From positions 3,658,001-3,722,000 of the forward strand of contig NZ_JAMXIA010000001.1 of assembly GCF_025457425.1 (NCBI RefSeq): a stretch of DNA of 64,000 nucleotides, in the 5' to 3' direction. A program made the translations under genes and the position numbers. Within the stretch, counting starts at the first letter, position 1. Each line of letters begins with the position of its first letter. Below, piece by piece: positions 1-8,835 of the stretch. Under the pieces are notes generated by a model, which saw nothing but the letters and a program-made list of their open reading frames with translations, searched no databases and was not told where the DNA came from. Source of the stretch: Chryseobacterium foetidum. Its GTDB lineage: Bacteria > Bacteroidota > Bacteroidia > Flavobacteriales > Weeksellaceae.

Positions 1-533
1 AGCGTACTCAGGCGTCTAAATTATATTCAAAAGAAAAAATTGCAAGTCCTGAGAATACAGAATTGTTTATTAAAGAAGTTGGTGATGCATTGTATCTGGC
101 TACTTTAATAAGTTATGCTCAAGGTCTTGCTTTATTGGTTAAAGCTTCGGAAGAATATCAGTTTGAAACTCCTTTGAAAGATGTTGTGAAAATCTGGAGA
201 GGCGGTTGCATTATCCGTTCTGTTTTATTAGAAAAATTCTATAAAGCTTACGTTGAAAATCCAGAATTACCTAATATTCTTTTAGATAAAGAAATTTCCG
301 ATATCGTAAAATCTAAAGTTAAATCTTTGCGAAACACTGCATCCTTCGCTGTTTCAAATGGAATCCCAAGCCTGGGAATTCAATCTGCATTAGGTTATTT
401 TGATGCCTACACAACAGATAGTTTACCTGTGAATCTTATTCAGGCACAGCGCGATTATTTCGGGGCACACACGTATCAAAGAGTAGATAGAGAAGGTGTT
501 TTTCACACATTCTGGAACACAGATAATAATTAA
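1..533 (+). CDS. gnd: 6-phosphogluconate dehydrogenase, decarboxylating (C-terminal part, cut by window edge)
   Basis: The frame is open from base 3 to the stop at 531-533, so the 5' part lies outside the window. About 176 C-terminal residues are visible. This is the all-helical C-terminal domain, recognisable from the IWRGGCIIRS stretch and the end pattern QAQRDYFGAHTYQR with H and R residues that contribute to the substrate site of the partner subunit in this family. The enzyme oxidises 6-phosphogluconate to ribulose 5-phosphate with NAD(P)+ in the cytoplasm. It is followed 10 bases later by zwf and then pgl, so all oxidative pentose phosphate enzymes sit in one operon. Confidence 0.95.
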   Translation, partial: RTQASKLYSKEKIASPENTELFIKEVGDALYLATLISYAQGLALLVKASEEYQFETPLKDVVKIWRGGCIIRSVLLEKFYKAYVENPELPNILLDKEISDIVKSKVKSLRNTASFAVSNGIPSLGIQSALGYFDAYTTDSLPVNLIQAQRDYFGAHTYQRVDREGVFHTFWNTDNN

Positions 534-543
534 AATTCAGAAA

Positions 544-2025
544 ATGAGCGACAATACAATCCTGCACCCAACCACTATTGTAATTTTTGGTGCGACTGGA
601 GATTTGGCAAAAAGAAAGCTTTTTCCTGCATTTTATAATTTGTATATTGATGGCAGAATGCCGAAGGGCTTCAATATTTTAGCTTTGGGAAGAGCCGAAA
701 ATACAGATGAAAAATTCAGATCTTACGTTAAAGAAAATCTTGAGAGTTTTTCAAGAAGGAGTATAGCATCGGAAGACTGGGCCGGGTTTCAGGCGCACAT
801 CAGCTATTTTCAGCATCAACTGGACGAAGAAAGTTCCTACCAAAATTTATATCAGAAACTGGAAAGTTTTGATAAAGTGTACGGAATGAGAGGGAACAGG
901 CTGTTCTATCTTTCTATTGCACCGAACTTTGTATCAGTTATTTCAAATCATATCAAAAATACATCGATCGCTTCCGATCCGGCAAAAGACCGAATTATTA
1001 TAGAAAAGCCTTTTGGTCACAATAAAGAGTCTGCTATAGAACTGAATAATCTACTTTCTCAAACCTTTCAGGAAGAGCAGATTTACCGTATCGATCATTA
1101 TTTAGGAAAGGAAACGGTTCAGAATATTTTAGCATTCAGGTTCGGAAATTCAATTTTTGAGCCTTTATGGAACCAAAGACATATCGAATCTATTCAAATC
1201 ACTGTCGCAGAAGAAGTTGGAGTAGAAACGAGAGCTGGATTTTATGAGCAAACGGGTGCTTTGCGAGACATGATTCAGAATCATCTTTTACAGATTCTCT
1301 GCATGGTTGCCATGGAACCACCGGTTTCACTGGAGTCTGGTGAAATCAGAGACCGTAAAGTGGATGTTTTAAAATCAATCCGCAGAATTTCGCCCGAAAA
1401 AGTAGATCATTATGCTGTTCGGGGCCAATATGGAAGAGGTAAAGTAAATGGATTAAAAGTAAACGGCTACCGCCAGGAAGAAGGAATTGCACCTGATTCA
1501 AATACAGAAACCTTTGTGGCCATTAAATTTTATTTAGATAATGAAAGATGGGAAAGCGTTCCTTTCTACGTTCGCACCGGAAAGAAAATGAAGGAAAAGC
1601 ATTCTTACATTACCATTCAGTTTAAACCGCTCCCTCATTCTGCATTTTCAGAAAGTACATCTCTTCTGTCTGCTAACCGGTTGATTATAAATATTCAGCC
1701 ACAAATGGATATCAGGCTACAGTTCATGTCAAAAAAACCCGGACTTTCATTAGAATTGAAACCCGTGGAAATGATCTTTGATAATTTTGCATGTCAGACC
1801 GATACTCCGGAAGCTTACGAAACGCTTCTTTTAGAGGCACTTGTAGGTGATCTTACATTGTTCATGCGTTCTGATCAGGTAGAGGAAGCTTGGGATGTTG
1901 TAAAAACAATTCAGGAAACATGGGAAAAAACGAAAGATTCATCTTTCCCGAATTACGAAGCAGGAAGCTGGGGTCCCGATGACAGCAATGCTTTGGTTGA
2001 GAGACAGGGAAATCAGTGGGTTTAA
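544..2025 (+). CDS. zwf: glucose-6-phosphate 1-dehydrogenase
   Basis: Oxidises glucose 6-phosphate to 6-phosphogluconolactone, the entry step of the oxidative pentose phosphate pathway. The nucleotide-binding motif GATGDLAKRKL lies near residues 16-26, the conserved IIEKPFG comes mid-protein, and the active-site signature RIDHYLGKETVQN follows. At 493 residues the length is normal for the family. The ATG at 544 is chosen because it starts 10 bases after the gnd stop and places the Rossmann motif at the usual distance. An earlier in-frame start at 496 would overlap gnd and add a non-conserved leader. The gene lies between gnd and pgl in the same operon. Confidence 0.96.
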   Translation: MSDNTILHPTTIVIFGATGDLAKRKLFPAFYNLYIDGRMPKGFNILALGRAENTDEKFRSYVKENLESFSRRSIASEDWAGFQAHISYFQHQLDEESSYQNLYQKLESFDKVYGMRGNRLFYLSIAPNFVSVISNHIKNTSIASDPAKDRIIIEKPFGHNKESAIELNNLLSQTFQEEQIYRIDHYLGKETVQNILAFRFGNSIFEPLWNQRHIESIQITVAEEVGVETRAGFYEQTGALRDMIQNHLLQILCMVAMEPPVSLESGEIRDRKVDVLKSIRRISPEKVDHYAVRGQYGRGKVNGLKVNGYRQEEGIAPDSNTETFVAIKFYLDNERWESVPFYVRTGKKMKEKHSYITIQFKPLPHSAFSESTSLLSANRLIINIQPQMDIRLQFMSKKPGLSLELKPVEMIFDNFACQTDTPEAYETLLLEALVGDLTLFMRSDQVEEAWDVVKTIQETWEKTKDSSFPNYEAGSWGPDDSNALVERQGNQWV

Positions 2026-2044
2026 AAATTAAGCAAAGAACAAA

Positions 2045-2755
2045 ATGAAAACTACGATATTTGATAATCTGGATGCATTATACAAAAAGTCAGCAGATAC
2101 TTTTGTTGAACTTTCAGAAAAGTCTATCCAAAAACATGGGAAGTTTACAGTTGCATTAAGTGGTGGCTCTTCTCCAAAAGCCATTTTCAGTTTATTGGCG
2201 ACTCCGGAATATGCCGGTAAAATAGAATGGAACAAAGTATATTTTTTCTGGGTAGATGAAAGATGGGTTTCTTTGGATGATGAAAAAAGCAATTACAAAA
2301 TGACTCTGGAAACGCTTTTATCTAAAGTTCCGGTAACTGAAAACCAGGTTTTTCCAATGTACAAAGATGGAGTTGAACCTGAAGATTATGCAAAAGAATA
2401 TGAAGCGCAAATCCGAAATGTTTTAGGCGATGAAGGTATTTTTGATTTTATTCTTTTAGGAATGGGCGATGATGGTCATACGGCTTCATTATTTCCAGGT
2501 GAAACGGTTTTACATGAAAAGAAAAAATGGGTTGATGCCTATTTTCTCAAACCTCAGGAAATGTACAGAATCACTTTGACTGAGCCCATCATCAATAAAG
2601 CTGAAAATGTTTTGATTGTCACCTTTGGTCAATCTAAAAAACATGCTCTGAATGAAGTTTTAAATGGAGCGTATCATCCTGAATTATATCCGCTCCAGTT
2701 AATTGAAAAGAAAGAAAGTGTACAGATTTTTACTGACGAAGAAGCAACAAATTAA
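2045..2755 (+). CDS. pgl: 6-phosphogluconolactonase
   Basis: Hydrolyses 6-phosphogluconolactone in the cytoplasm, linking the zwf and gnd reactions. The protein has 236 residues and the SugarP-isomerase/DevB-type fold signature: VALSGGSSPK near residue 36, then FFWVDERWV, and LLGMGDDGHTASLFPG around residues 138-153, which carries the family's active-site histidine region. It starts 19 bases after the zwf stop and ends the gnd-zwf-pgl operon. No terminator directly abuts its stop; the first convincing hairpin downstream is at 2939. Confidence 0.95.
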   Translation: MKTTIFDNLDALYKKSADTFVELSEKSIQKHGKFTVALSGGSSPKAIFSLLATPEYAGKIEWNKVYFFWVDERWVSLDDEKSNYKMTLETLLSKVPVTENQVFPMYKDGVEPEDYAKEYEAQIRNVLGDEGIFDFILLGMGDDGHTASLFPGETVLHEKKKWVDAYFLKPQEMYRITLTEPIINKAENVLIVTFGQSKKHALNEVLNGAYHPELYPLQLIEKKESVQIFTDEEATN

Positions 2756-2787
2756 TTTTGCATTTTTTTTTCACTAAACTGATTTAA

Positions 2788-2831
2788 TTAAACTGGTTAA
2801 ATGTACAGTGAACTTTTTCATCATAAATTTG
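2788..2831 (+). promoter_or_regulatory. promoter with operator, upstream copy 1 of a duplicated module
   Basis: A near-palindrome TTAAACTGGTTAA (2788-2800) lies 33 bases upstream of the Bacteroidota -7 box TAAATTTG (2824-2831), measured from the AACTGGTT core. The same core, flanks and 33-base spacing recur at 3133-3176. No gene follows copy 1 before the terminator at 2939-2977, so a transcript from it would be about 140 nt. The 506-base gap 2756-3261 contains only this module, the terminator and copy 2. Repressor or activator identity is unknown. Confidence 0.6.
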
Positions 2832-2938
2832 TCCTGTCATTAATCTTCGAAAAGTTAAAAAAGTATTTTGAAAAATTGGTGATAATATATCAGTAAAAAA
2901 TTAAACACTCATTCATTTTTGAGTGATATATTATAATG

Positions 2939-2977
2939 AATAAGACTTGGGTTTAATATCCGGGTCTTATTTTTTTT
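2939..2977 (+). terminator. rho-independent terminator
   Basis: The arms AATAAGACTTGG (2939-2950) and CCGGGTCTTATT (2960-2971) form a 12-bp stem with two G-U pairs around a nine-base loop, followed by a T run to 2977. It would end read-through from pgl or a short transcript from the promoter at 2788-2831. Confidence 0.75.
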
Positions 2978-3132
2978 ATCCAAATTTTGCAGATAAAAAT
3001 TTCAATTTTATTTATAAAATACTGATAATCATGATTTTAATGTTGTGTTATTCTCTTTGTAGATCATTATACTTAAGTATGTCTGAAATTCAATAAAAGT
3101 AAATTTAATTTTTTTTCAATAAAAATGATTTA

Positions 3133-3176
3133 TTAAACTAGTTAAATGTGCAGGGTTTTCCGTCGCCCTAAATTTG
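3133..3176 (+). promoter_or_regulatory. promoter with operator, copy 2, for the 3262-8115 gene set
   Basis: TTAAACTAGTTAA (3133-3145, containing the perfect palindrome AACTAGTT at 3136-3143) lies 33 bases before the -7 box TAAATTTG (3169-3176). Transcription would begin near 3183 and give a leader of about 80 bases before the ATG at 3262. The operator overlaps the expected -33 region, suiting control by a dimeric helix-turn-helix regulator. No such regulator gene is in the window. Confidence 0.65.
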
Positions 3177-3261
3177 TCATATCAAAATCAAACAGATATT
3201 AAAACAGATTTTGAAAATCGAACACACATTATAACAAAACAACATTTAAAAATCAAACATT

Positions 3262-3951
3262 ATGAAAAAGTTAATCTTAACATTCGCAACAGTAGTATTA
3301 TCAGTAACAGCATTCGCTCAAAAAGCAGGAACTACAATGCTAAACCCAACCAATCACGCTTTGGTATTAATTGACCACGAGGGACAGATGGCATTCGCAA
3401 CCAAAAACATCAGTATGGAAGAACTGAGAAACAATGTTGCATTGATTGCAGGCGGTTCAAAAATCTTCAATGTTCCTACAGTTGTAACAACTGTTGCGGA
3501 AAAGTCATTCGCCGGTCCTGTTTTTCCGGAAATTTCAGCCGTTTATCCTGAAGCAACCAGTGGATATGTAGACAGAACCACGATGAACACGTGGGAAGAT
3601 GTAAATGCTCACAAAGCCATCACAGGAAAAAACAAAAAGAAACTGGTTTTGGCTGGTCTGTGGACGAGCGTTTGTATCGTAGGCCCGGCTCTATCGGCAA
3701 TCGACGAAGGTTATGAAGTGTACATCATTACAGATGCTTCGGGTGATATTTCAAAAGATGCTCACGACCAGGCAGTTACAAGAATGGTTCAGGCAGGTGC
3801 AAGACCGATTACCTCAGTTCAGTATGTTCTTGAATTACAGAGAGATTGGTCCAGAAAAGAAACATACAAACCTGTAAATGATTTAATGAAAAAATATGGT
3901 GGTGCTTACGGATTGGGAATTCAGTACGCTCAGGATATGCTTAAACATTAA
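3262..3951 (+). CDS. secreted isochorismatase-family (YcaC-like) cysteine hydrolase
   Basis: A 229-residue protein with a signal peptide ending near FAQ (residue 20). The isochorismatase-like fold is shown by LVLIDHEG with Asp38, and GLWTSVC with Cys138 as probable nucleophile. The family usually uses an Asp-Lys-Cys triad; about 33 residues before the cysteine, where lysine is expected, the sequence has Arg105 in RTTMNTWED. Substrates in this family are small amides, N-carbamoyl compounds or isochorismate; the substrate here is unknown. An export signal is unusual for the family. It is first of four genes that share export signals and probably one promoter (3133-3176). Confidence 0.85.
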   Translation: MKKLILTFATVVLSVTAFAQKAGTTMLNPTNHALVLIDHEGQMAFATKNISMEELRNNVALIAGGSKIFNVPTVVTTVAEKSFAGPVFPEISAVYPEATSGYVDRTTMNTWEDVNAHKAITGKNKKKLVLAGLWTSVCIVGPALSAIDEGYEVYIITDASGDISKDAHDQAVTRMVQAGARPITSVQYVLELQRDWSRKETYKPVNDLMKKYGGAYGLGIQYAQDMLKH

Positions 3952-4021
3952 TCAAATTTCAACATCGGCAGGTTGAAAACCGACCTGCCTTACTTTCTTT
4001 AAAACCATTAAAAAGTACATT

Positions 4022-5794
4022 ATGAAACCACTCCATAAAATTCTATTCTCATTGGTCTTAGGTGCCGGATTGTTTAACGCTCAGAAAGCAGATTTAATAG
4101 TAACGAACGGAAAAATCACCACAATGGATGATAAAAATCCGGAAGTTCAGGCGGTTGCCATCAAAGACAACAAAATTTTCCAGACCGGAACAAATGCTCA
4201 GATTTTAAAACTAAAAGGAAGCGCTACAAAAATCATTGATGCTAAAGGAAACCGTGTGATTCCTGGATTGTTTGACAGTCATTTGCATGTCATCCGTGGT
4301 GGAAGATTTTACAATACAGAACTTCGCTGGGACGGTGTGAAAACTTTGAAAAGAGCTTTGGAAATGTTAAAAGAGCAGTCTCAGAGAACACCAAAAGGGC
4401 AGTGGGTAAGAGTGATCGGAGGCTGGAATGAATATCAGTTTGAAGAAAAAAGACTGCCGACTTTAGCAGAAATCAACGAAGCGACAGGCGATGTTCCGGC
4501 TTTTGTAATGTATCTCTACGGAAAAGCTTGGCTGAATAAATCAGGTTTAAAACAATTAAACATCAATGGTGAAACGCCAAATCCGGCTCAGGGTTTAATT
4601 GAAAAAGACTACAACGGCGACCCGACAGGTCTTTTGGTTGCAGAGCCAAACGCATTTATTCTATACTCAACTTTGGCAAAATTGCCTGAGCTGACCGAAG
4701 CGGAAAAAGAAAATTCAACGCTTCAATATATGACTGAACTGAATAGTCTTGGCGTGACGGCGGTAATGGATGCTGGCGGTGGTTTTCAAAACTTCCCTGA
4801 TGATTACGGAACGACGGATGCGTTGAATAAAAAAGGAAAAATTACGGTTCGTTTGCCTTATTATCTGTTTGCCCAAAAGAAAGGTTCAGAATTATCTGAC
4901 TATACAAAATGGACAGGAATGGTAGATATAGATGACCACGGGCACAACGACCACAACGGTATTGATTATCATGTGAATGGTGGCGGTGAAAATCTGGTTT
5001 CGGATGGTGCAGATTTCGAGAATTTCCTTTTCCCAAGACCAGAATTACCTGCAACAATGGAGAAAAGTATGAAAGAAGTCGTAAGTCTTTTGGTGAAAAA
5101 AAGATGGCCATTCAGAATTCACGCAACTTATAATGAAAGCATCACAAGATTTTTAAACGTCATCGAAGAAGTGAATAGAGAAACGCCCTTGAACGGATTG
5201 GTCTGGTTCTTTGACCACGCGGAAACAGTTTCTGAAGACAACATGAAACGCATCAAAGCTTTAAACGGGGGAATTGCAGTACAACACAGAATGGCGTATC
5301 AGGGTGAAAGTTTCATCCACCGTTATGGGAAAAAGGCTGCGTTGGCTTCTCCACCAGTCAAGAAAATGCTGGAAATGGGAATTCCTGTAGGATTGGGAAC
5401 AGACGGAACCAGAGTCGCAAGTTATAATCCGTGGGTGGCTTTGTACTGGATAACTTCAGGGAAAACTTTGGGCGGAACTCAGGTCATGGCCAAAGAAAAT
5501 GCTCTTGACAGAAAAACAGCTTTATCGCTTTCCACTTTTGGAGGATATGAATTGATAAAGGATTATGAAAAAGGAAAAATCAAAAAAGGATATTTCGCAG
5601 ACCTTACGATTTTAGATAAAGATTATTTCAGTGTTGATGAAGAACAAATCAAAAACATTACTTCAAAATTAACTATTGTTGACGGAAAAGTGGTTTATGG
5701 AGACGAAACCTACAAAACAATTTCTCCAGCTGTACTTCCGGTTCTTCCGGAATGGTCTCCTGTAAAATATTACGGCGGATATCAAACGAAATAA
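4022..5794 (+). CDS. exported YtcJ-type amidohydrolase
   Basis: A 590-residue amidohydrolase_3/YtcJ-like metal enzyme with a signal peptide (residues 1-20, ending NAQ). The N-terminal beta-sandwich ADLIVTNGKITTMD is followed by the metal-binding His87-x-His89 of FDSHLHV. Later come FRIHATYN and FDHAETV histidines and the barrel aspartate in GLGTDGTRV. A C-terminal KGYFADLTILD strand closes the sandwich domain. The family hydrolyses amide or related C-N bonds in small molecules; the exact substrate is not predictable. It lies 70 bases after the isochorismatase-like gene and 30 before the porin gene, and probably acts on the same compound in the periplasm. Confidence 0.88.
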   Translation: MKPLHKILFSLVLGAGLFNAQKADLIVTNGKITTMDDKNPEVQAVAIKDNKIFQTGTNAQILKLKGSATKIIDAKGNRVIPGLFDSHLHVIRGGRFYNTELRWDGVKTLKRALEMLKEQSQRTPKGQWVRVIGGWNEYQFEEKRLPTLAEINEATGDVPAFVMYLYGKAWLNKSGLKQLNINGETPNPAQGLIEKDYNGDPTGLLVAEPNAFILYSTLAKLPELTEAEKENSTLQYMTELNSLGVTAVMDAGGGFQNFPDDYGTTDALNKKGKITVRLPYYLFAQKKGSELSDYTKWTGMVDIDDHGHNDHNGIDYHVNGGGENLVSDGADFENFLFPRPELPATMEKSMKEVVSLLVKKRWPFRIHATYNESITRFLNVIEEVNRETPLNGLVWFFDHAETVSEDNMKRIKALNGGIAVQHRMAYQGESFIHRYGKKAALASPPVKKMLEMGIPVGLGTDGTRVASYNPWVALYWITSGKTLGGTQVMAKENALDRKTALSLSTFGGYELIKDYEKGKIKKGYFADLTILDKDYFSVDEEQIKNITSKLTIVDGKVVYGDETYKTISPAVLPVLPEWSPVKYYGGYQTK

Positions 5795-5824
5795 CTAATT
5801 CCTGAAAACGTCAAACCCAAATCA

Positions 5825-7195
5825 ATGAAAAAGCTAAATCTAATATTATTTATCGCTCAGATTTTTCTTTCGATAAATGTCTCCGCACAATTTAAACTGA
5901 TGAGGTTTGATGAAAATTATTCCACATACAAAGATTCTGCAGACACATTTTATAATTCCATCAAATACATTCCGCTTTCCGAAAAAAATAACAATAAATA
6001 TTTATCATTAGGCGGAGAGGCGAGGGCGGAATTTGTTCATTTTGAAAACGAAGACTGGGGAAGACTGGGAATTGGAAGCAACCCGTTTTTTATCCAGAGA
6101 TATACGGTTCATGCAGATTTGCATTTAGGTTCACGAGTAAGAGTTTTCGGACAGTTGCGGAGTGCGTGGGAAAATGGCAGAAAAAACGGACCGAGACCGA
6201 TTGACGAAGACCATCTGAATGTTCAGAACCTTTTCATAGACGTGGATGCCATTAAAAATGAAAAAGAAAAACTGACCGTTCGTGCCGGAAGACAAGAACT
6301 GGATTACGGAAGTGGAAGATTAATTTCAGTTCGTGAAGGTCCGAACTTAAGACTCTATTTTGACGGACTGAAACTGATGTACAAAAGAGGAAACTTCAAA
6401 TCGGATGCTTTTATGATGATGGCGAGTGAAATCGGTACTGGAGTTTTTGATAACAAACCTTCTAGATCGGTCAATCTTTGGGGAAGTTACAACACTTTAG
6501 CTCTTCCGAAAAGTGGAAATCTGGAATTCTATTATTTAGGAATTCACCGCAAGGAAACCCGTTTTGAAGATGGAACAGGCGATGAAACCAGACATACTTT
6601 GGGCGGAAGATTTTACAGATACGGCGGTGGTTTTATTTACAACTTTGAAGGAGCTTATCAGTTCGGGAATTTCAATAAAGGAACCATCAGCGCGTGGACC
6701 GCTTCTGCAGACATCGGATATCTATTCGAAAATGTGAAAGGAAAACCGACCATTAATCTTCGCAACGATTATATTTCCGGAGACCGAAACAGAGGAGACG
6801 GAAAATTGGGAACGTTCAATCCATTATATCCAAAAGGGGGTTACTTCGGATTTAATCCGCAAATCGGACCTGTGAATTTAATTGACATTCATCCATACGC
6901 AACGGTTGATTTAAACAGCAAAATGACGGTTCAGGCCGATGTGGTTTTCAACTGGAGATATTCTTTACATGACGGCGTTTACAGACCGAGCGGTTCTCTG
7001 AATCTAACTTCAATGAATTCTAAAAAGAAATACATCGGGACAGCTTTCCTCGGAAGCTTTAATTATAAAATCAATAAATCTTTTACCTTCAACACCGGAA
7101 TTCAGTACTTCAAAACCGGAGAGTTTGTAGACGATATTATTGAAAATGACAAAGATGGTCTTTTTATTAATTCAAGAATTGTATTCAAATTTTAA
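5825..7195 (+). CDS. outer-membrane beta-barrel, alginate-export (AlgE-like) family
   Basis: A 456-residue protein with an N-terminal signal peptide ending SAQ (about residue 21) and an alternating beta-strand pattern to a final aromatic residue (IVFKF), typical of an outer-membrane barrel. The pattern SLGGEARAEFVHFENEDWG, the RAGRQELDYGSGRLISVREG stretch and the YRYGGGF region match the alginate-export porin family. Many members outside Pseudomonas sit with catabolic enzymes and are thought to admit small anionic compounds, so alginate itself is not implied. It lies in the same run as the two exported hydrolases and would let their substrate or product cross the outer membrane. Confidence 0.85.
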   Translation: MKKLNLILFIAQIFLSINVSAQFKLMRFDENYSTYKDSADTFYNSIKYIPLSEKNNNKYLSLGGEARAEFVHFENEDWGRLGIGSNPFFIQRYTVHADLHLGSRVRVFGQLRSAWENGRKNGPRPIDEDHLNVQNLFIDVDAIKNEKEKLTVRAGRQELDYGSGRLISVREGPNLRLYFDGLKLMYKRGNFKSDAFMMMASEIGTGVFDNKPSRSVNLWGSYNTLALPKSGNLEFYYLGIHRKETRFEDGTGDETRHTLGGRFYRYGGGFIYNFEGAYQFGNFNKGTISAWTASADIGYLFENVKGKPTINLRNDYISGDRNRGDGKLGTFNPLYPKGGYFGFNPQIGPVNLIDIHPYATVDLNSKMTVQADVVFNWRYSLHDGVYRPSGSLNLTSMNSKKKYIGTAFLGSFNYKINKSFTFNTGIQYFKTGEFVDDIIENDKDGLFINSRIVFKF

Positions 7196-7371
7196 TGAAT
7201 TAATTTGAAAATTTGAGAATGCGGTAATTTGAAAATGAATTTCAATAGTTATCTCACATCAATGTCAGAATCTATTTCTGAAACTACCTTTGATAAGCAT
7301 TAAACAAAAATAAATTGACAAAATATAATCAGCTAATAGCTAACCGCTAAAAGCTCTAAACAAAAAATATT
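7196..7371. repeat. low-complexity spacer with AATTTGAAAA and GCTAATAGC motifs
   Basis: The 176-base gap between the porin and the M17-like gene holds degenerate short-period text: AATTTGAAAATTTGAGAATG near 7202-7221, and AGCTAATAGCTAACCGCTAA near 7331-7350. No terminator or clear promoter is visible. Similar low-complexity strings occur at 39797-40025, 46651-46686 and 47092-47126. Confidence 0.5.
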
Positions 7372-8115
7372 ATGAAAAATATACTACAGAATACAATAAA
7401 GAGATCATTATTAATTGCAGGATTGGTTTTCTCGACTTTAACTTTCGCACAAACTACAACAGCGAATTCTTCTGCAACTCCTGCAAAAATCGGAACATCC
7501 AAAAACTGGGGCTCAGTGGATGGTATTTCTATGATAGGATTGGTTCAGGGACCTTCTTCAGCCGACGCTCAATTGCAGATGGCCTGTGTTTTTGAATATA
7601 CAGATAACGACATCCACAGCGCTCAGGCATTGCCCGCAAACCTGAACGGATTGGTTCATCTGGATGAAGCTTTGAAAGGTGAATTCACCAAAATCAGACA
7701 GTCGGGTCAGTTCAAAGGCCATTCTTTGGAAACTCTTTTGATTTCTCCTCCAAAAGGTTCTATGTCTGCAAAAAAACTATTGCTGATTGGTTTGGGAGAC
7801 CGTAACAAATTCACTCCGGAACTGATGACTTCAGTAGGAGAAGTTGCAGCCCGTGAAGCAATGAGACTGGGCGTAACCAATTTTGCCTTTGCAAGCGACT
7901 TAAAAGATGCCGGAATTGATTCTCCAACGGCTTTGGTAGCAGGAAATGTGGTAAAAGGTATTGTCATGGCTAACCGTTCAGAAATTTATTTAAAAGAACA
8001 CAAACTTTCCGAAACAAAAAAACTTGAAAAAGTATATCTGTTGGCTGGTCCGTCTTTCTTTGAAGGTGCAGGTGGTGGGATTCAGGCTGCGATTGCGGAA
8101 GTTAAAAAGAGGTAA
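7372..8115 (+). CDS. exported stand-alone M17 (leucyl aminopeptidase) N-terminal domain protein
   Basis: A 247-residue protein with a signal peptide ending FAQ (about residue 25). It resembles only the N-terminal domain of family M17 aminopeptidases (GHSLETLLISPP, KLLLIGLGDRNKFTPELM, GEVAAREAMRLGVTNFAFASD). The C-terminal catalytic domain with the metal-binding and NTDAEGR-type motifs is absent: the gene stops cleanly and nothing catalytic follows. In M17 enzymes this domain serves oligomerisation, so a binding or structural role is more likely than peptidase activity. It is the last gene of the exported-hydrolase set. Confidence 0.78.
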   Translation: MKNILQNTIKRSLLIAGLVFSTLTFAQTTTANSSATPAKIGTSKNWGSVDGISMIGLVQGPSSADAQLQMACVFEYTDNDIHSAQALPANLNGLVHLDEALKGEFTKIRQSGQFKGHSLETLLISPPKGSMSAKKLLLIGLGDRNKFTPELMTSVGEVAAREAMRLGVTNFAFASDLKDAGIDSPTALVAGNVVKGIVMANRSEIYLKEHKLSETKKLEKVYLLAGPSFFEGAGGGIQAAIAEVKKR

Positions 8116-8180
8116 TTTTTTTATGTAAATTTTTAGCGATCTTTTTTAGAATTTTTCATCTGAACTATTTCTGGTATTTA

Positions 8181-8214
8181 AAAAGGCATCAACTTTCTGT
8201 AGTTGTAGCCTTTT
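8181..8214 (+). terminator. possible terminator hairpin after the exported-hydrolase set
   Basis: Arms AAAAGGCATCAAC (8181-8193) and GTTGTAGCCTTTT (8202-8214) pair except for a two-base internal mismatch, with an eight-base loop. Only the four T residues within the stem end follow, so it is a weak intrinsic terminator. The rest of the 720-base gap 8116-8835 is AT-rich and shows no gene, RNA or convincing promoter. Confidence 0.45.
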
Positions 8215-8835
8215 AGCTGTTGATGATATCGGTAGGACTGGATTATTGTTATTAGCTTTAATAGATCATATTTGGCATGAGATAGATTAGATAGCATTGA
8301 GTTATGCTTTGATATATTAAAATCTTAACGACATCATTTCGTATTTTGGATTTGTCTCACGCATAATTGAAAGTTCATTATTACAATTAGTAAATCAATT
8401 GATTTTAAAATTGGTAGTTGGAAAAGAAGTTTCATGCGTATAAAAATAGTGTAGATTATGTTTTTATAATATTTAAATCTCAATAAATCGGCAATTGTTT
8501 AAATTTTTCACAAATATCATTTTAGACTATATGTTATGATGACTCACTATTGGAAATGAAAATCTAAATTTCGTATTGATATTTATTCCTGGTAAATAAA
8601 ATCTGCAATTTATTAATTTCTCTATCTATTTATCTAATTCATAGTCATATTTATAAGCATTAATGAAAAACTGATATCTGATGGACGAATAATTTTTTTT
8701 AGGATTAAAGTATGACGGTCGTTGTTTTTGTTGGGTAAGTGGATTGATTTTGCAAATTGTATTTATATTAAATTGTACTTAAATTGAAAATTTGTAATCA
8801 TAAATGTTTATTTTTACAAATAATTTATTTTCATT

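Noticed and set aside
5825..7195. Alginate secretion protein
   Set aside because: The alginate-export domain is shared by many small-molecule porins, and no alginate synthesis genes are nearby.
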